Positions 15,491 to 25,300 of a stretch of 36,228 bases of DNA are shown in pieces. The notes under the pieces are model-generated. The model was given only the letters and a program-made list of their open reading frames with translations. It did no database searches and was not told the origin of the DNA. The stretch comes from JAYQPQ01 sp038145405 (lineage in GTDB: Bacteria > Pseudomonadota > Gammaproteobacteria > Pseudomonadales > GM7GCV1), in NCBI GenBank assembly GCA_038145405.1, contig JAYQPQ010000011.1:1-36228 (forward strand), in the 5' to 3' direction. Both the position numbers and the translations under genes were made by a program. The first letter of the stretch is position 1; every line of letters begins with the position of its first letter.

Positions 15491-15536
15491 TGTCGCGCGC
15501 TTCATATAAGAATTAACTCTGTCTAAGCCTGATCTA

Positions 15537-17849
15537 ATGAGAAAAGCCCTATTTTTGCTGTGCCTGACCCTGTGTAGCGGTTTGGCCGCTCAGGAGTTCG
15601 TTGTCGAAGATATTCGCATCGAGGGTCTGCAGCGCGTTTCTCCTGGTTCAGTCTTCGCTGCACTGCCTGCACGTGTAGGCGAGAGCATGGATACGGCCAC
15701 CATTGGCAATACCATTCGCGCTCTGTTCCAGACCGGCTTTTTCTCCGACATCGACATCGAGCGCGAAGGCGATGTGCTGGTAGTGCGGGTGGAAGAGCGA
15801 CCCGTAATTTCCGAGGTCAATCTGGCCGGCAACAAGGTGATCAAAACCGAAAGTTTGATCGACAACCTGAATCAGAACGGTCTGTCCGAAGGTCAGATTT
15901 TCAAGCCGGAAACCCTGGATGGCATCGCCCGTGCTCTCGAGCGTGAATATGTGGCGCAGGGGCACTATGGCGCTGTCATCGAGACTGAGACGCGCCTGCT
16001 GCCGCGCAACCGTATTGCCATCGACATCGATGTCACCGAAGGCAAAAAGTCGGCGATCAAATCCATCAATATCGTCGGCAATGAGGTCTTCTCGGACCAG
16101 GAACTGCTGGATGAATTTGAGCTGACCACGACCAACCTACTGTCCTGGTTCCGCAACGACGACAAGTATGCGCGAGAACGCCTTTCCGGTGACCTCGAGC
16201 GTCTGGAATCCTTCTACCTGGATCGCGGCTATCTGCGCTTTTCCATCCACTCCACGCAGGTGGCGGTGAGCGAAGACAAGCGCGATGTGTTCATTACCAT
16301 CAATATCAGCGAAGGCACTACCTACGAGATCGCCAACGTCGACCTGCTGGGCGACATGGTGATTCCGCAGGCGGTACTGGAGAACATGATTCTGGTGCGC
16401 AGCGGCGACACCTATACCCAGGCACTGATCACCTCCACCAAAGAGCTGATGACGACTCAGCTGGGCAACCTGGGTTACACCTTTGCCGAGGTCGAGGATA
16501 TTGCCGACATCGACGACGCCAACCGCACCGTCGATCTCAGTTTCTTTGTTAATCCCGGTTCGCGCGTCTACGTACGTCGCATCGAGTTCCGCGGCAATAC
16601 CCGTACCGAGGACGAAGTGCTGCGTCGTGAAATGCGCCAGATGGAATCTGCTGCTGCCTCCAATCAGTTGATTGAGGCCGGCAAGATTCGCCTCGATCGC
16701 CTGGGCTTCTTCAGCGAGGTGGAATCCGAAACCGTGCCGGTGCCTGGCACCAATGATCAAATCGATGTTATCTACAACGTGGAGGAGCAACCGTCTGGCA
16801 GCATCAGCGCCAGCCTCGGCTATGCACAATATTCCGGTCTGATTCTGGGTCTGAGCCTCGAAGAAAATAACTTTGTCGGCAGCGGTAACACGGTGGGCAT
16901 CAGCATCAACCGCTCTGCCTATCAAGATAGCTATCAGTTCTCCTATGGCAACCCCTATTTCACCCCGGACGGGGTCAGTGCCGGGTTTTCTATCTATTCG
17001 ACAGCGACCGATTACGGTGAGTTGAATATCTCGACCTATACCACGGATGCCATCGGCCTGGATCTGAACTTTGGGTATCCCACATCGGAGTTGTCGCGCA
17101 TCAATTTCGGTTTCGGCTACGAGAATCTGGACGTCAAGACCGGTGCGTTTGCCTCCGATGAAATTACCTCGATTGGTGTAGGCGGCAGTACCTTTGAATC
17201 CTTCAAGCTGCAGGCTGGTTGGTTCTATTCAACGCTGAACTTCGGCGTGCTGCCCGACCGCGGTAGAAGTCTGACCTTTAATCTGGAAACTTCGCTCCCG
17301 GGCAGCGACCTCAGCTATTATCGGCTGACCGCCGATGCGCAGACCTTTATCCCCCTGGTGTTCAGTACCACGCTGCGTTTGAGCACGACGCTGGGCTATG
17401 GGGAGTCGTACGGAAAAACTGACCGACTGCCCTTTTTCAAGAATTTTTATGCCGGCGGCTTTGGCTCGGTTCGAGGCTTCCGCGACAATGAACTGGGGCC
17501 GCGCGAATCGCCTATTCCAGACGTCCCTCTGGAACCCCAGCCCATCGGTGGTAACATGCTCACCCTGGCTTCAGCCGAGCTGATTCTGCCGACGCCATTT
17601 TTACCCGACCCGCGATCTGTCCAGGCGGTGCTTTTTGTCGATGCCGGCAACGTTTTCGACACCAAGTGCGCGCCAACTCAGGCAAACTGCTTCTCCCCGG
17701 ATTTCGAGGAATTGCGTTTTTCTGCAGGTCTCGGCGTAACTTGGATTACCGGGATCGCACCCATCTCCTTCAGCCTGGGCAAGGTTTTTAATGCCTCAGT
17801 CCTGGAAGAAGAAGAGTTTTTCCAGTTTTCGCTCGGTCAGACCTTTTAA
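15537..17849 (+). CDS. bamA: Outer-membrane protein assembly factor BamA
   Basis: Central Omp85 component that folds beta-barrel proteins into the outer membrane. The 770-residue precursor has a signal peptide (MRKALFLLCLTLCSGLAAQ, cleavage about residue 19-20), five POTRA repeats to about residue 420, and a 16-strand barrel. The loop-6 motif VRGFRDNELGPR lies near 645 and the C-terminus ends in the classical FSLGQTF. The ATG at 15537 follows a 46-base gap after rseP. Paired with the chaperone gene skp immediately downstream. Confidence 0.98.
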   Translation: MRKALFLLCLTLCSGLAAQEFVVEDIRIEGLQRVSPGSVFAALPARVGESMDTATIGNTIRALFQTGFFSDIDIEREGDVLVVRVEERPVISEVNLAGNKVIKTESLIDNLNQNGLSEGQIFKPETLDGIARALEREYVAQGHYGAVIETETRLLPRNRIAIDIDVTEGKKSAIKSINIVGNEVFSDQELLDEFELTTTNLLSWFRNDDKYARERLSGDLERLESFYLDRGYLRFSIHSTQVAVSEDKRDVFITINISEGTTYEIANVDLLGDMVIPQAVLENMILVRSGDTYTQALITSTKELMTTQLGNLGYTFAEVEDIADIDDANRTVDLSFFVNPGSRVYVRRIEFRGNTRTEDEVLRREMRQMESAAASNQLIEAGKIRLDRLGFFSEVESETVPVPGTNDQIDVIYNVEEQPSGSISASLGYAQYSGLILGLSLEENNFVGSGNTVGISINRSAYQDSYQFSYGNPYFTPDGVSAGFSIYSTATDYGELNISTYTTDAIGLDLNFGYPTSELSRINFGFGYENLDVKTGAFASDEITSIGVGGSTFESFKLQAGWFYSTLNFGVLPDRGRSLTFNLETSLPGSDLSYYRLTADAQTFIPLVFSTTLRLSTTLGYGESYGKTDRLPFFKNFYAGGFGSVRGFRDNELGPRESPIPDVPLEPQPIGGNMLTLASAELILPTPFLPDPRSVQAVLFVDAGNVFDTKCAPTQANCFSPDFEELRFSAGLGVTWITGIAPISFSLGKVFNASVLEEEEFFQFSLGQTF

Positions 17850-17866
17850 TTATTCGGAGGAAACCC

Positions 17867-18382
17867 GTGTTTAACAAATCCATCGCCACTCTGCTTCTTG
17901 CCCTGATGACCCTTGGTGCCACCTCTGCCTTTGCACAGACCGCACCGCGCGTCGCCGTCGTTGACGTCCAGCGCGCCATTCTGGGTTCCAGCTATGGCCA
18001 GGCCCAGCTCGAGGCGCTCGAAGCCGATCCGGAATACGCGGAACTCCAGGCTTCTATTCTGAGCCTGCAGACCGATATCGAAACCCTGGACAAGGAAGCT
18101 GAGCAGAACGCTGCTTCCTGGACAGAGGCGCGTTTCGCTACCTATAACAAAAACCGTCAATTCAAGGTGGCCGACCTGCAGCTGGCACAACAGAAAATCC
18201 AGTCTGAGCAGGAGCGTGTAATTGCCGAGATTAATGCTGCCATGAGCGAACAAGCTCAGGCCGCGCTGCAGCAGCTGATCACCGACGAAGGCGTTACTCT
18301 GTTGCTGCGTGAAACCGCGGTCTACTATGCTACTCCGGAGCACGATCTGACCGGCAAGCTGGCAGCCAAGCTCAGCCAGTAA
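17867..18382 (+). CDS. skp: Periplasmic chaperone Skp/OmpH
   Basis: Holds unfolded outer-membrane proteins during transit to BamA. The 171-residue precursor has a signal peptide ending ATSAFAQ (about residue 25) followed by PRVAVVDVQRAILGSS. A long charged, Gln- and Glu-rich region (about 50-130) should form the coiled-coil tentacles. It ends in a conserved body segment. The start is GTG at 17867, supported by a strong GGAGG at 17856-17860. It lies between bamA and lpxD as in most gammaproteobacteria. Confidence 0.94.
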   Translation: MFNKSIATLLLALMTLGATSAFAQTAPRVAVVDVQRAILGSSYGQAQLEALEADPEYAELQASILSLQTDIETLDKEAEQNAASWTEARFATYNKNRQFKVADLQLAQQKIQSEQERVIAEINAAMSEQAQAALQQLITDEGVTLLLRETAVYYATPEHDLTGKLAAKLSQ

Positions 18383-18391
18383 GCCGCCTTG

Positions 18392-19423
18392 ATGCAAGCT
18401 GAACGGGCGTATCGCCTGGTCGAGATAGCTGAGCATATCGGCGCTCGGCCAGACAGTCTCCGTTTAGCTGATCCCGCCCTGCAGATTCTCGGTCTGGCCT
18501 CTTTGGCCCAGGCCGAGTCCGCGCACATCAGCTTTGTTACCGATGGTCGTCATCTGGAGGCAGCCAGGGCCAGCCGTGCTGGGGTATTAATCTGTACCCC
18601 AGAGCTTGCTGAACAGCTCGATCGCGCCTGCTTGGTCGTCGCCGAGCCCTATCTGGCTTATGCCCGCTTGTCACGGTTGTTTGCCCTGGAGCTACCGCCG
18701 ACTGGTATCGACTCAAGCGCGCGTATCCATCCTTCGGCACGCATCGGGGAAGGCGTCAGCATCGGTCCGAACGTCGTGATCGGCGAGGCGACCCGAATCG
18801 GCAACCAATGTGCCGTGGGTGCCGGAACGGTGATTGGTCGCCACTGCCAGCTGGGTGAGCGCAGTCGATTGCACGCCAACGTTACCCTCTACGACCATGT
18901 CAGCTTGGGGGTGGATTGCCTGGTACATTCGGGAGCTGTGATTGGTGCAGATGGCTTCGGTTTCGCCCCCTCCAGCGAGGGGTGGATCAAGATTCACCAA
19001 CTCGGTGGCGTGCGCATCGGCAACCAGGTCGAGATCGGCGCCAACAGCTGTATCGACCGCGGGGCACTCGATCCGACGGTCATCGAAGACGGCGTCAAGA
19101 TTGACGATCTGGTGATGATCGCGCACAACGTGCGTATCGGACGCCATTCGGCGCTGGCAGGGCAGGTGGGTATTGCAGGCAGCACCGAAGTCGGGGCCAA
19201 CTGTACCCTGGCTGGCAATGTAGGACTGGTGGGCCACATCCGTTTGGCTGACAATGTTCACGTGACAGGGAAATCCATGATTACCAGCTCGATTAGCGAG
19301 CCGGGCAGTTACTCTGCAGGTACGCCCTATAGTGAGACAAGGAAGTGGCGCAAGAATGCCGCCCGTTTTAATCAGCTGGATCGACTGTTCCAGCGTTTGC
19401 AGAAGCTCGAAAAAAACCAATAG
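18392..19423 (+). CDS. lpxD: UDP-3-O-acylglucosamine N-acyltransferase
   Basis: Third step of lipid A synthesis, adding the N-linked hydroxyacyl chain from acyl-ACP. The 343-residue protein has an N-terminal uridine-binding domain, a left-handed parallel beta helix of hexapeptide repeats (about 105-300) and a C-terminal helical tail. The catalytic His is in MIAHNVRIG (H245), and the family signature GADGFGF is present. ATG at 18392 follows skp by nine bases; a TTG one codon earlier is less likely. Confidence 0.97.
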   Translation: MQAERAYRLVEIAEHIGARPDSLRLADPALQILGLASLAQAESAHISFVTDGRHLEAARASRAGVLICTPELAEQLDRACLVVAEPYLAYARLSRLFALELPPTGIDSSARIHPSARIGEGVSIGPNVVIGEATRIGNQCAVGAGTVIGRHCQLGERSRLHANVTLYDHVSLGVDCLVHSGAVIGADGFGFAPSSEGWIKIHQLGGVRIGNQVEIGANSCIDRGALDPTVIEDGVKIDDLVMIAHNVRIGRHSALAGQVGIAGSTEVGANCTLAGNVGLVGHIRLADNVHVTGKSMITSSISEPGSYSAGTPYSETRKWRKNAARFNQLDRLFQRLQKLEKNQ

Positions 19424-19446
19424 GCCGTATCAGGATCAACCTTGTG

Positions 19447-19881
19447 ATGAATGTTCAGGAAATTCAGAAGTACCTTCCGCACCGTTACCCCATGCTGCTG
19501 GTCGACCGCGTGCTCGAGCTTGAGCTGGGGCACCGCATCTTGGCCTATAAAAACGTCACTATCAACGAGAGTGTCTTTCTCGGTCACTTCCCGGGCAATC
19601 CCATTCTGCCGGGCGTGCTGATCATCGAAGCCATGGCTCAGGTATCCGGTATCCTCGGCTTTAAAACCGAGGAGAAAACGCCGGATGATGGCTACCTTTA
19701 TCTCTTTGCCGGGGTGAACGACGTACGCTTTCGGCGCCGCGTTATTCCCGGCGACCGACTGGTGATTGAATCCAAGGTTCTGTCCACCAAGCGGCACATC
19801 TGGAAATTTGATTGCACGGCCAGCGTCGACGGCGAGCTCGCTGTCAGTGCCGTGCTTACCTGCGCCATCACTGAGGCCTGA
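19447..19881 (+). CDS. fabZ: 3-hydroxyacyl-ACP dehydratase FabZ
   Basis: Dehydrates beta-hydroxyacyl-ACP in fatty-acid elongation and competes with LpxA for hydroxyacyl-ACP. The product of about 144 residues is a single hot-dog fold with the catalytic His in GHFPGNPILPGV and Glu in EAMAQ. YLPHRYPMLLVDRV is typical for FabZ. The start could be ATG 19447 or GTG 19444; AGGA at 19432-19435 is better spaced for the GTG. Its position between lpxD and lpxA is the standard arrangement that balances phospholipid and lipid A synthesis. Confidence 0.97.
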   Translation: MNVQEIQKYLPHRYPMLLVDRVLELELGHRILAYKNVTINESVFLGHFPGNPILPGVLIIEAMAQVSGILGFKTEEKTPDDGYLYLFAGVNDVRFRRRVIPGDRLVIESKVLSTKRHIWKFDCTASVDGELAVSAVLTCAITEA

Positions 19882-19885
19882 GACC

Positions 19886-20656
19886 GTGATCGATACGCGG
19901 GCCGTGATCGATCCCTCGGCTCGTCTGGGCAAGGACGTATCGGTCGGTCCCTTCACGGTGATCGGACCGGATGTCAGTATCGGTGACGGTACCCGCATCG
20001 GCTCGCACAATGTCATCAAGGGCCCAACTGAAATCGGCAGGAACAACCAGATTCTGCAGTTCTGTTCCATTGGTGAAGCTACGCCCGATCTCAAGTACGC
20101 CGGTGAACGAACCTGGTTGCGCATTGGCGACAACAACATTATTCGCGAAGGCGCCACCATCCATCGCGGTACCGTACAGGATCGCAGCGAGACGTTGATT
20201 GGCAACCACAACCTTATCATGGCCTATGTGCATGTTGGCCACGACTGCGTCGTCGGCAACCACACCATCATGGTCAATAATTCCTCACTTGCCGGGCATA
20301 TTACGCTGGGCGATTGGGCCATTGTTTCCGGCTATTCCGGCGTGCACCAGTATTGCCAGGTTGGCCCCCACAGCTTTATCGGTGCTTACACCTATATCAA
20401 TCAGGATGTGCCTGCCTATGTCCTGGTGGCGGGTATCCCGGCGCAGGCGCGCATGATCAATCTGGAAGGGCTGAAGCGGCGCGGCTTCACACCGCAGCAG
20501 CTCAAACTGCTGCAAAAGGCCTACCGCACTGTCTATCGCCGCGGTACGGAGCTGACCAGTTGTCTGGATGAACTGGCAGGTCTGGAGGATCAGGGCGGCG
20601 TGCTGGCGACTTTTGTCGATTCCATCAGGAAGTCCCGTCGCGGCATTGTGCGTTGA
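19886..20656 (+). CDS. lpxA: UDP-N-acetylglucosamine O-acyltransferase
   Basis: First step of lipid A synthesis, moving a 3-hydroxyacyl chain from ACP to UDP-GlcNAc. The 256-residue protein starts VIDTRAVIDPSARLG and is a hexapeptide-repeat beta helix with the catalytic pair H116/H119 in YVHVGHDC (E. coli H122/H125) and VHQ at 153-155. The C-terminal helical domain starts LEGLKRRGFTP. The position that sets acyl length (E. coli G173, Pseudomonas Met) is Ala167 here. GTG at 19886 is the start, with GAGG at 19873-19876; an open frame reaching back to 19766 lies inside fabZ. Confidence 0.97.
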   Translation: MIDTRAVIDPSARLGKDVSVGPFTVIGPDVSIGDGTRIGSHNVIKGPTEIGRNNQILQFCSIGEATPDLKYAGERTWLRIGDNNIIREGATIHRGTVQDRSETLIGNHNLIMAYVHVGHDCVVGNHTIMVNNSSLAGHITLGDWAIVSGYSGVHQYCQVGPHSFIGAYTYINQDVPAYVLVAGIPAQARMINLEGLKRRGFTPQQLKLLQKAYRTVYRRGTELTSCLDELAGLEDQGGVLATFVDSIRKSRRGIVR

Positions 20657-20660
20657 GGGC

Positions 20661-21800
20661 ATGAATCAACCGCTGCACATTGGCATGGTTGCCGGCGAAG
20701 CCTCGGGAGACGCCCTGGGCGAGGCACTGATTCTGGAGTTAGCTAGGCACTTTCCTGGGTTGCGCGTTTCCGGCGTCGGCGGCCAGCGCATGATCGCTGC
20801 TGGCATGGAATCCCTTTACGATATCGAGCGCCTCTCGGTGATGGGTTTTGTCGAACCCTTAAAGCGCCTGCCTGAGTTGCTGCGCATGCGACGCGAACTA
20901 GTCCAGCACTTTTGCGCGGCTCCCGTCGATCTTTTCGTCGGCATCGACGCACCCGACTTCAATCTCGGCCTGGCCAAGCGCGTGCACCGGCAAGGCATCA
21001 AGACAGCGCAGTATGTGAGCCCCTCGGTGTGGGCCTGGCGCCAGGGTCGGGTCAAGGGAATCCGCCAATCCATCGATTTGATGCTGACCCTCTTCCCCTT
21101 CGAGTCGCGCTTCTACCAACGCGAAGGGGTGCCGGTGGCCTTTGTCGGCCACCCATTTGCGCAAAAATACGCTCAGCCTTTAGCGCAATTCGATGCGCGG
21201 GCTGCATTGGGTTTACCCGGCGAGGGGCGCCTGATAGCACTCATGCCCGGCAGCCGGCGCGGCGAAGTCGAGCTGCTGTTGCCGCTGTTTCTGCAGACGG
21301 CGCAATTGCTTCGACAACGCCTGGGGCAGGTCGATTTTGTGATTCCGGCCGCCAGCCCGCCCCTGTTGCGCTATATCCGCGCACAGCTTGCCGACACGGA
21401 TGTGCACCTGGTGGAAGGCCGTGCCGCCGAGGTTATCGCCGCGGCTGATGCGGTACTAGTTGCCTCTGGCACCAGTACGCTTGAAATCATGCTGCTGGAC
21501 CGCCCGATGGTGGTCGCCTATCGGCTTGGTTGGCTGACCTACCAGATTGCCCGGCATCTTGTTCGCACGCCCTTTATTGCCATTCCGAATTTACTCGCCG
21601 GACGCTTGCTGGTTCCCGAACATATTCAGGATGATCTGGATCCGGCCCGCCTTGCCGAGAGTCTGGCCGGCCTGCTGGAGAACCCCAGCCTGGCATCAGC
21701 CCAGCGCCAAGCGTTCGCCGAGCAACGTCATCAATTGGGTGGCGATTCCGCCGCCGCTGCCGCCCGTGCTTTGGCACAGTTGGTGGGAACACCCCAATGA
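20661..21800 (+). CDS. lpxB: Lipid A disaccharide synthase
   Basis: GT19 glycosyltransferase that joins lipid X and UDP-diacylglucosamine to form the lipid A disaccharide at the inner membrane. The 379-residue product has MVAGEASGDALG at the N-terminus, VGIDAPDFNLGLAK, YVSPSVWAWRQGRVK and the LMPGSRRGEVELL nucleotide-binding segment, then ASGTSTLEIML. ATG 20661 lies four bases after the lpxA stop and gives the family N-terminus. Its stop overlaps rnhB (ATGA, 21797-21800). Confidence 0.97.
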   Translation: MNQPLHIGMVAGEASGDALGEALILELARHFPGLRVSGVGGQRMIAAGMESLYDIERLSVMGFVEPLKRLPELLRMRRELVQHFCAAPVDLFVGIDAPDFNLGLAKRVHRQGIKTAQYVSPSVWAWRQGRVKGIRQSIDLMLTLFPFESRFYQREGVPVAFVGHPFAQKYAQPLAQFDARAALGLPGEGRLIALMPGSRRGEVELLLPLFLQTAQLLRQRLGQVDFVIPAASPPLLRYIRAQLADTDVHLVEGRAAEVIAAADAVLVASGTSTLEIMLLDRPMVVAYRLGWLTYQIARHLVRTPFIAIPNLLAGRLLVPEHIQDDLDPARLAESLAGLLENPSLASAQRQAFAEQRHQLGGDSAAAAARALAQLVGTPQ

Positions 21801-22390
21801 GCGCCGTGCTTCTCGCCGGCGTCGATGAGGCGGGTCGCGGGCCGCTTGCTGGTCCGGTGTTTGCCGCAGCGGTGATCCTGCATCCGGATCGTTCCATTGC
21901 GGGACTGACCGATTCCAAAAAGCTCAGTGCCACGCGTCGCGACAGGCTTTTCCAGCGCATTCAGGCCGACAGCCTGTGCTGGGCGATTGCGCAGGCCAGC
22001 GTCGAGGAAATCGACCAGTTGAATATTCTGCAGGCTAGCCTATTGGCCATGTGGAGGGCCGTTGATGCCCTTACACTCAAGCCGACTCAGGTCTGGGTAG
22101 ACGGCAATCGTCTGCCGGCTTGGGAATATCCGGCGCGTGCGGTGGTTGGCGGAGATGCGAGTGTGCCGGAGATTTCGGCCGCATCGATTCTCGCCAAGGT
22201 GGCACGTGATCGCGTGATGGTGGAAATGGAAAGTCTGCATCCGGGCTATGGCTTTGCCCGCCATAAGGGGTACCCTACAGTGGATCACCTGCGTAGTCTG
22301 CGGCAGCTTGGCCCGAGTAAAATTCATCGGCAAAGTTATGCTCCCGTGCGTCAGGCCAGCCTGTTTGGAGACGCCTTGCCACATGCTTGA
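21797..22390 (+). CDS. rnhB: Ribonuclease HII
   Basis: Cleaves RNA in RNA-DNA hybrids and removes single ribonucleotides from DNA. The 197-residue protein has LAGVDEAGRGPLAGPV at the N-terminus (first two acidic catalytic residues), DSKKLSATRRD, the middle Asp in WVDGNRLP and a C-terminal GYPTVDHLRSL segment with HRQSYAPV. Length matches E. coli RNase HII. It overlaps lpxB by four and dnaE by eight bases. Confidence 0.97.
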   Translation: MSAVLLAGVDEAGRGPLAGPVFAAAVILHPDRSIAGLTDSKKLSATRRDRLFQRIQADSLCWAIAQASVEEIDQLNILQASLLAMWRAVDALTLKPTQVWVDGNRLPAWEYPARAVVGGDASVPEISAASILAKVARDRVMVEMESLHPGYGFARHKGYPTVDHLRSLRQLGPSKIHRQSYAPVRQASLFGDALPHA

Positions 22391-25300
22391 TTTCGTTCAT
22401 CTTCGTGCCCACTCGGAGTATTCGCTGGTCGACGGCATTCTCCGTATCAAGCCGACAGTTAAGCGTGTTGCGGAGCTGGGCATGCCCGCGCTGGCGATCA
22501 CCGATCTGACCAATCTTTTTGCGGCAGTGAAATTCTTCCGCGCGGCACAGGGCGCCGGCATTAAACCTCTGCTGGGCGCCGATCTTTTGCTGCGCGACGA
22601 TCAGGATCGACTGGCGCGCGTACCTCTTCTGGTGATGAATGCGGAGGGGTATGCCAATCTGGTGGCGCTGATTTCGCGTGCATATACCCAGGGTCAATGG
22701 CTCGGGCAGGCCTGCGTCGAGCGCGCCTGGATCAGCGAATTCAGCGACGGACTAATCTGTCTGTCCGGCGCGTCACAGGGGGATGTGGGCCGAGCACTGC
22801 TGCACGGCCAAAGCGAAGAGGCCGAGATGCTCGCCCAGGGTTGGCAGCGCGATTTCCCCAACCGCTACTATCTCGAAGTGCAGCGCACCGGGCGCCCCGG
22901 CGACGAGGACCAGTTGCATGCCGCTGCAGTGCTGGCCGATCAGCTCGGCTTACCCTTGGTGGCCACCAACGAAGTCTGTTTTCTCGACCGCTCCGAATTT
23001 GAAGCCCACGAAGCGCGTACCTGCATTCATCAGGGTGCAACATTGGCCGATCCGCGACGCAAGCGCGCCTATACGGATCAGCAATACCTGCGCTCTGCCG
23101 GCGAGATGGCGGAGCTCTTCGCCGACTTGCTAGAAGCCCTGGAAAACACTGTGCAGATTGCCATGCGCTGCAATTTTTCGCTCGGCTTGGACCAGTATTA
23201 TCTGCCAGAGTACCCCACTCCCGATGGGATGACGGAAGCCGACTATCTGCGCGCATCGGCGCGCGAAGGGTTGGGCCAACGGCTGCAGCGCGGTCAGGCC
23301 AAACCGCGCGACGGAGCCGAACCGGAATACTGGCAGCGGCTGAAGCTCGAACTGGACATCATCATCCAGATGGGTTTTGCCGGCTATTTTCTGGTCGTCA
23401 TGGATTTCATTCGCTGGGCAAAGGACAACGGCATTCCGGTGGGGCCTGGGCGAGGCTCCGGAGCGGGTTCGCTGGTCGCTTATGCCCTGGCCATTACCGA
23501 TCTGGACCCCATTGCCTACGATCTGCTGTTCGAGCGTTTCCTCAACCCGGAGCGGGTATCCATGCCCGATTTCGACATCGACTTCTGCATGGAGAATCGC
23601 GATCGCGTGATCGCCTATGTAGCTGAACGCTATGGTCGCGACGCGGTATCCCAGATTGTGACCTTCGGCACCATGGCGGCCAAGGCGGTGGTGCGCGACG
23701 TCGCGCGCGTGCAGGGCAAGTCCTACGGCCTTGCGGATCGCCTGTCGAAAATGATTCCCTTTGAAGTGGGTATGACCCTGGAGAAAGCCTTCGAACAAGA
23801 GGAGAGGCTGAGGGAATTTTTGCAGCAGGATGAAGACGCCCAGGAGATCTGGGATATGGCACTGCAACTGGAAGGTATTACGCGCAACTGCGGCAAGCAC
23901 GCCGGCGGTGTAGTGATTGCGCCCACCCGGCTGACTGACTTTACGCCGCTCTATTGCGACGAGCGCGGCGAAAACCTGGTCACCCAGTACGACAAGGATG
24001 ATGTCGAGGCGGTAGGGCTGGTCAAGTTCGATTTTCTCGGCCTGCGCACCCTGACCATCATCGATTGGGCTCTCGCCCTGGCCAATCAACGGCTCGCGCG
24101 CAACGGTCAACCGGCGCTGGATATCGGTACGCTGCCGCTGGACGATCCGGCGACCTACGAGTTGTTGAAGCGTGCCGAAACCACCGCAGTATTCCAGCTG
24201 GAATCACGCGGCATGAAGGATCTGATCAAACGTCTGGGGCCGGAGAATTTCGAGGAAATAATCGCGCTGGTGGCACTGTTCCGCCCGGGTCCGCTGCAAT
24301 CCGGCATGGTGGATGATTTTATCGATCGTAAACACGGTCGCCAGCCGGTGTCCTATCCTCACCCCAAGTATCAGCACGACGCGCTTAAGCCGGTGCTGGA
24401 ATCCACTTACGGCATCATCCTCTACCAGGAGCAGGTTATGCAGATCGCCCAGGTGATCGGGGGCTACAGTTTGGGTGGCGCCGACCTGCTGCGCCGGGCC
24501 ATGGGCAAGAAAAAGCCGGAGGAGATGGCCAAGCAGCGCGAGACCTTCACCCAGGGTGCGGCCGCACAGGGGATCGGCGACGATCTCTCGACCAACCTCT
24601 TCGATCTGATGGAAAAGTTTGCCGGCTACGGCTTTAACAAATCGCACTCGGCCGCTTATGCCCTGATCGCCTACCAGACTGCCTGGCTGAAAACCCATTT
24701 CCCGGCCGAGTTCATGGCGGCCGTGATGTCTTCGGACATGCAGAACACCGATAAGGTGGTTGGATTTATCGACGAGGCCAATCGCATGGGGTTAGACATT
24801 ACGCCGCCGGATGTGAACGCCGGCAGCTTTGGATTTACCGTGAACGGCAAAAATCAGATCGTCTACGGCCTCGGCGCCATTAAGGGTCTGGGCGAGGGCG
24901 CCATTGAGTCCATCATTCAGGGTCGCCAGGAAAGTCTCTATTGTGACCTGCAGGAATTTTGCTTGCGCATCGACCTGAAAAAGGTCAACAAGCGCTCCAT
25001 GGAGGCACTGATCCGTTGCGGTGCGCTGGATAGCCTGTGCCAGGCACACGAGGATCGCGGCTGGGTGCGTGCCGCACTCACAGCCCAGTTGCCGGAAGCC
25101 ATAGGGCACGCTGAAAAAAGGCTGGCAAACGCCTCCGCCGGCATGAGCGACATGTTTGCCGGCGACGATAGTCGCCTGGCGGTAACAGCGGAAACGGCGG
25201 CACTGTCTATTCCTCAGGGTATGCGGCCCTGGTCATCGCGGGAACGCCTGAAGTTGGAGAAGGAAACCCTGGGGCTCTACCTGACCGGCCATCCGATCGA

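Noticed and set aside
15491..15536. GTCTAA at 15521-15526 upstream of bamA resembles the sigma-E -10 element.
   Set aside because: The matching GGAACTT-like -35 is absent at the needed distance (the sequence there is CGCTTCA), so a sigma-E promoter is not supported.
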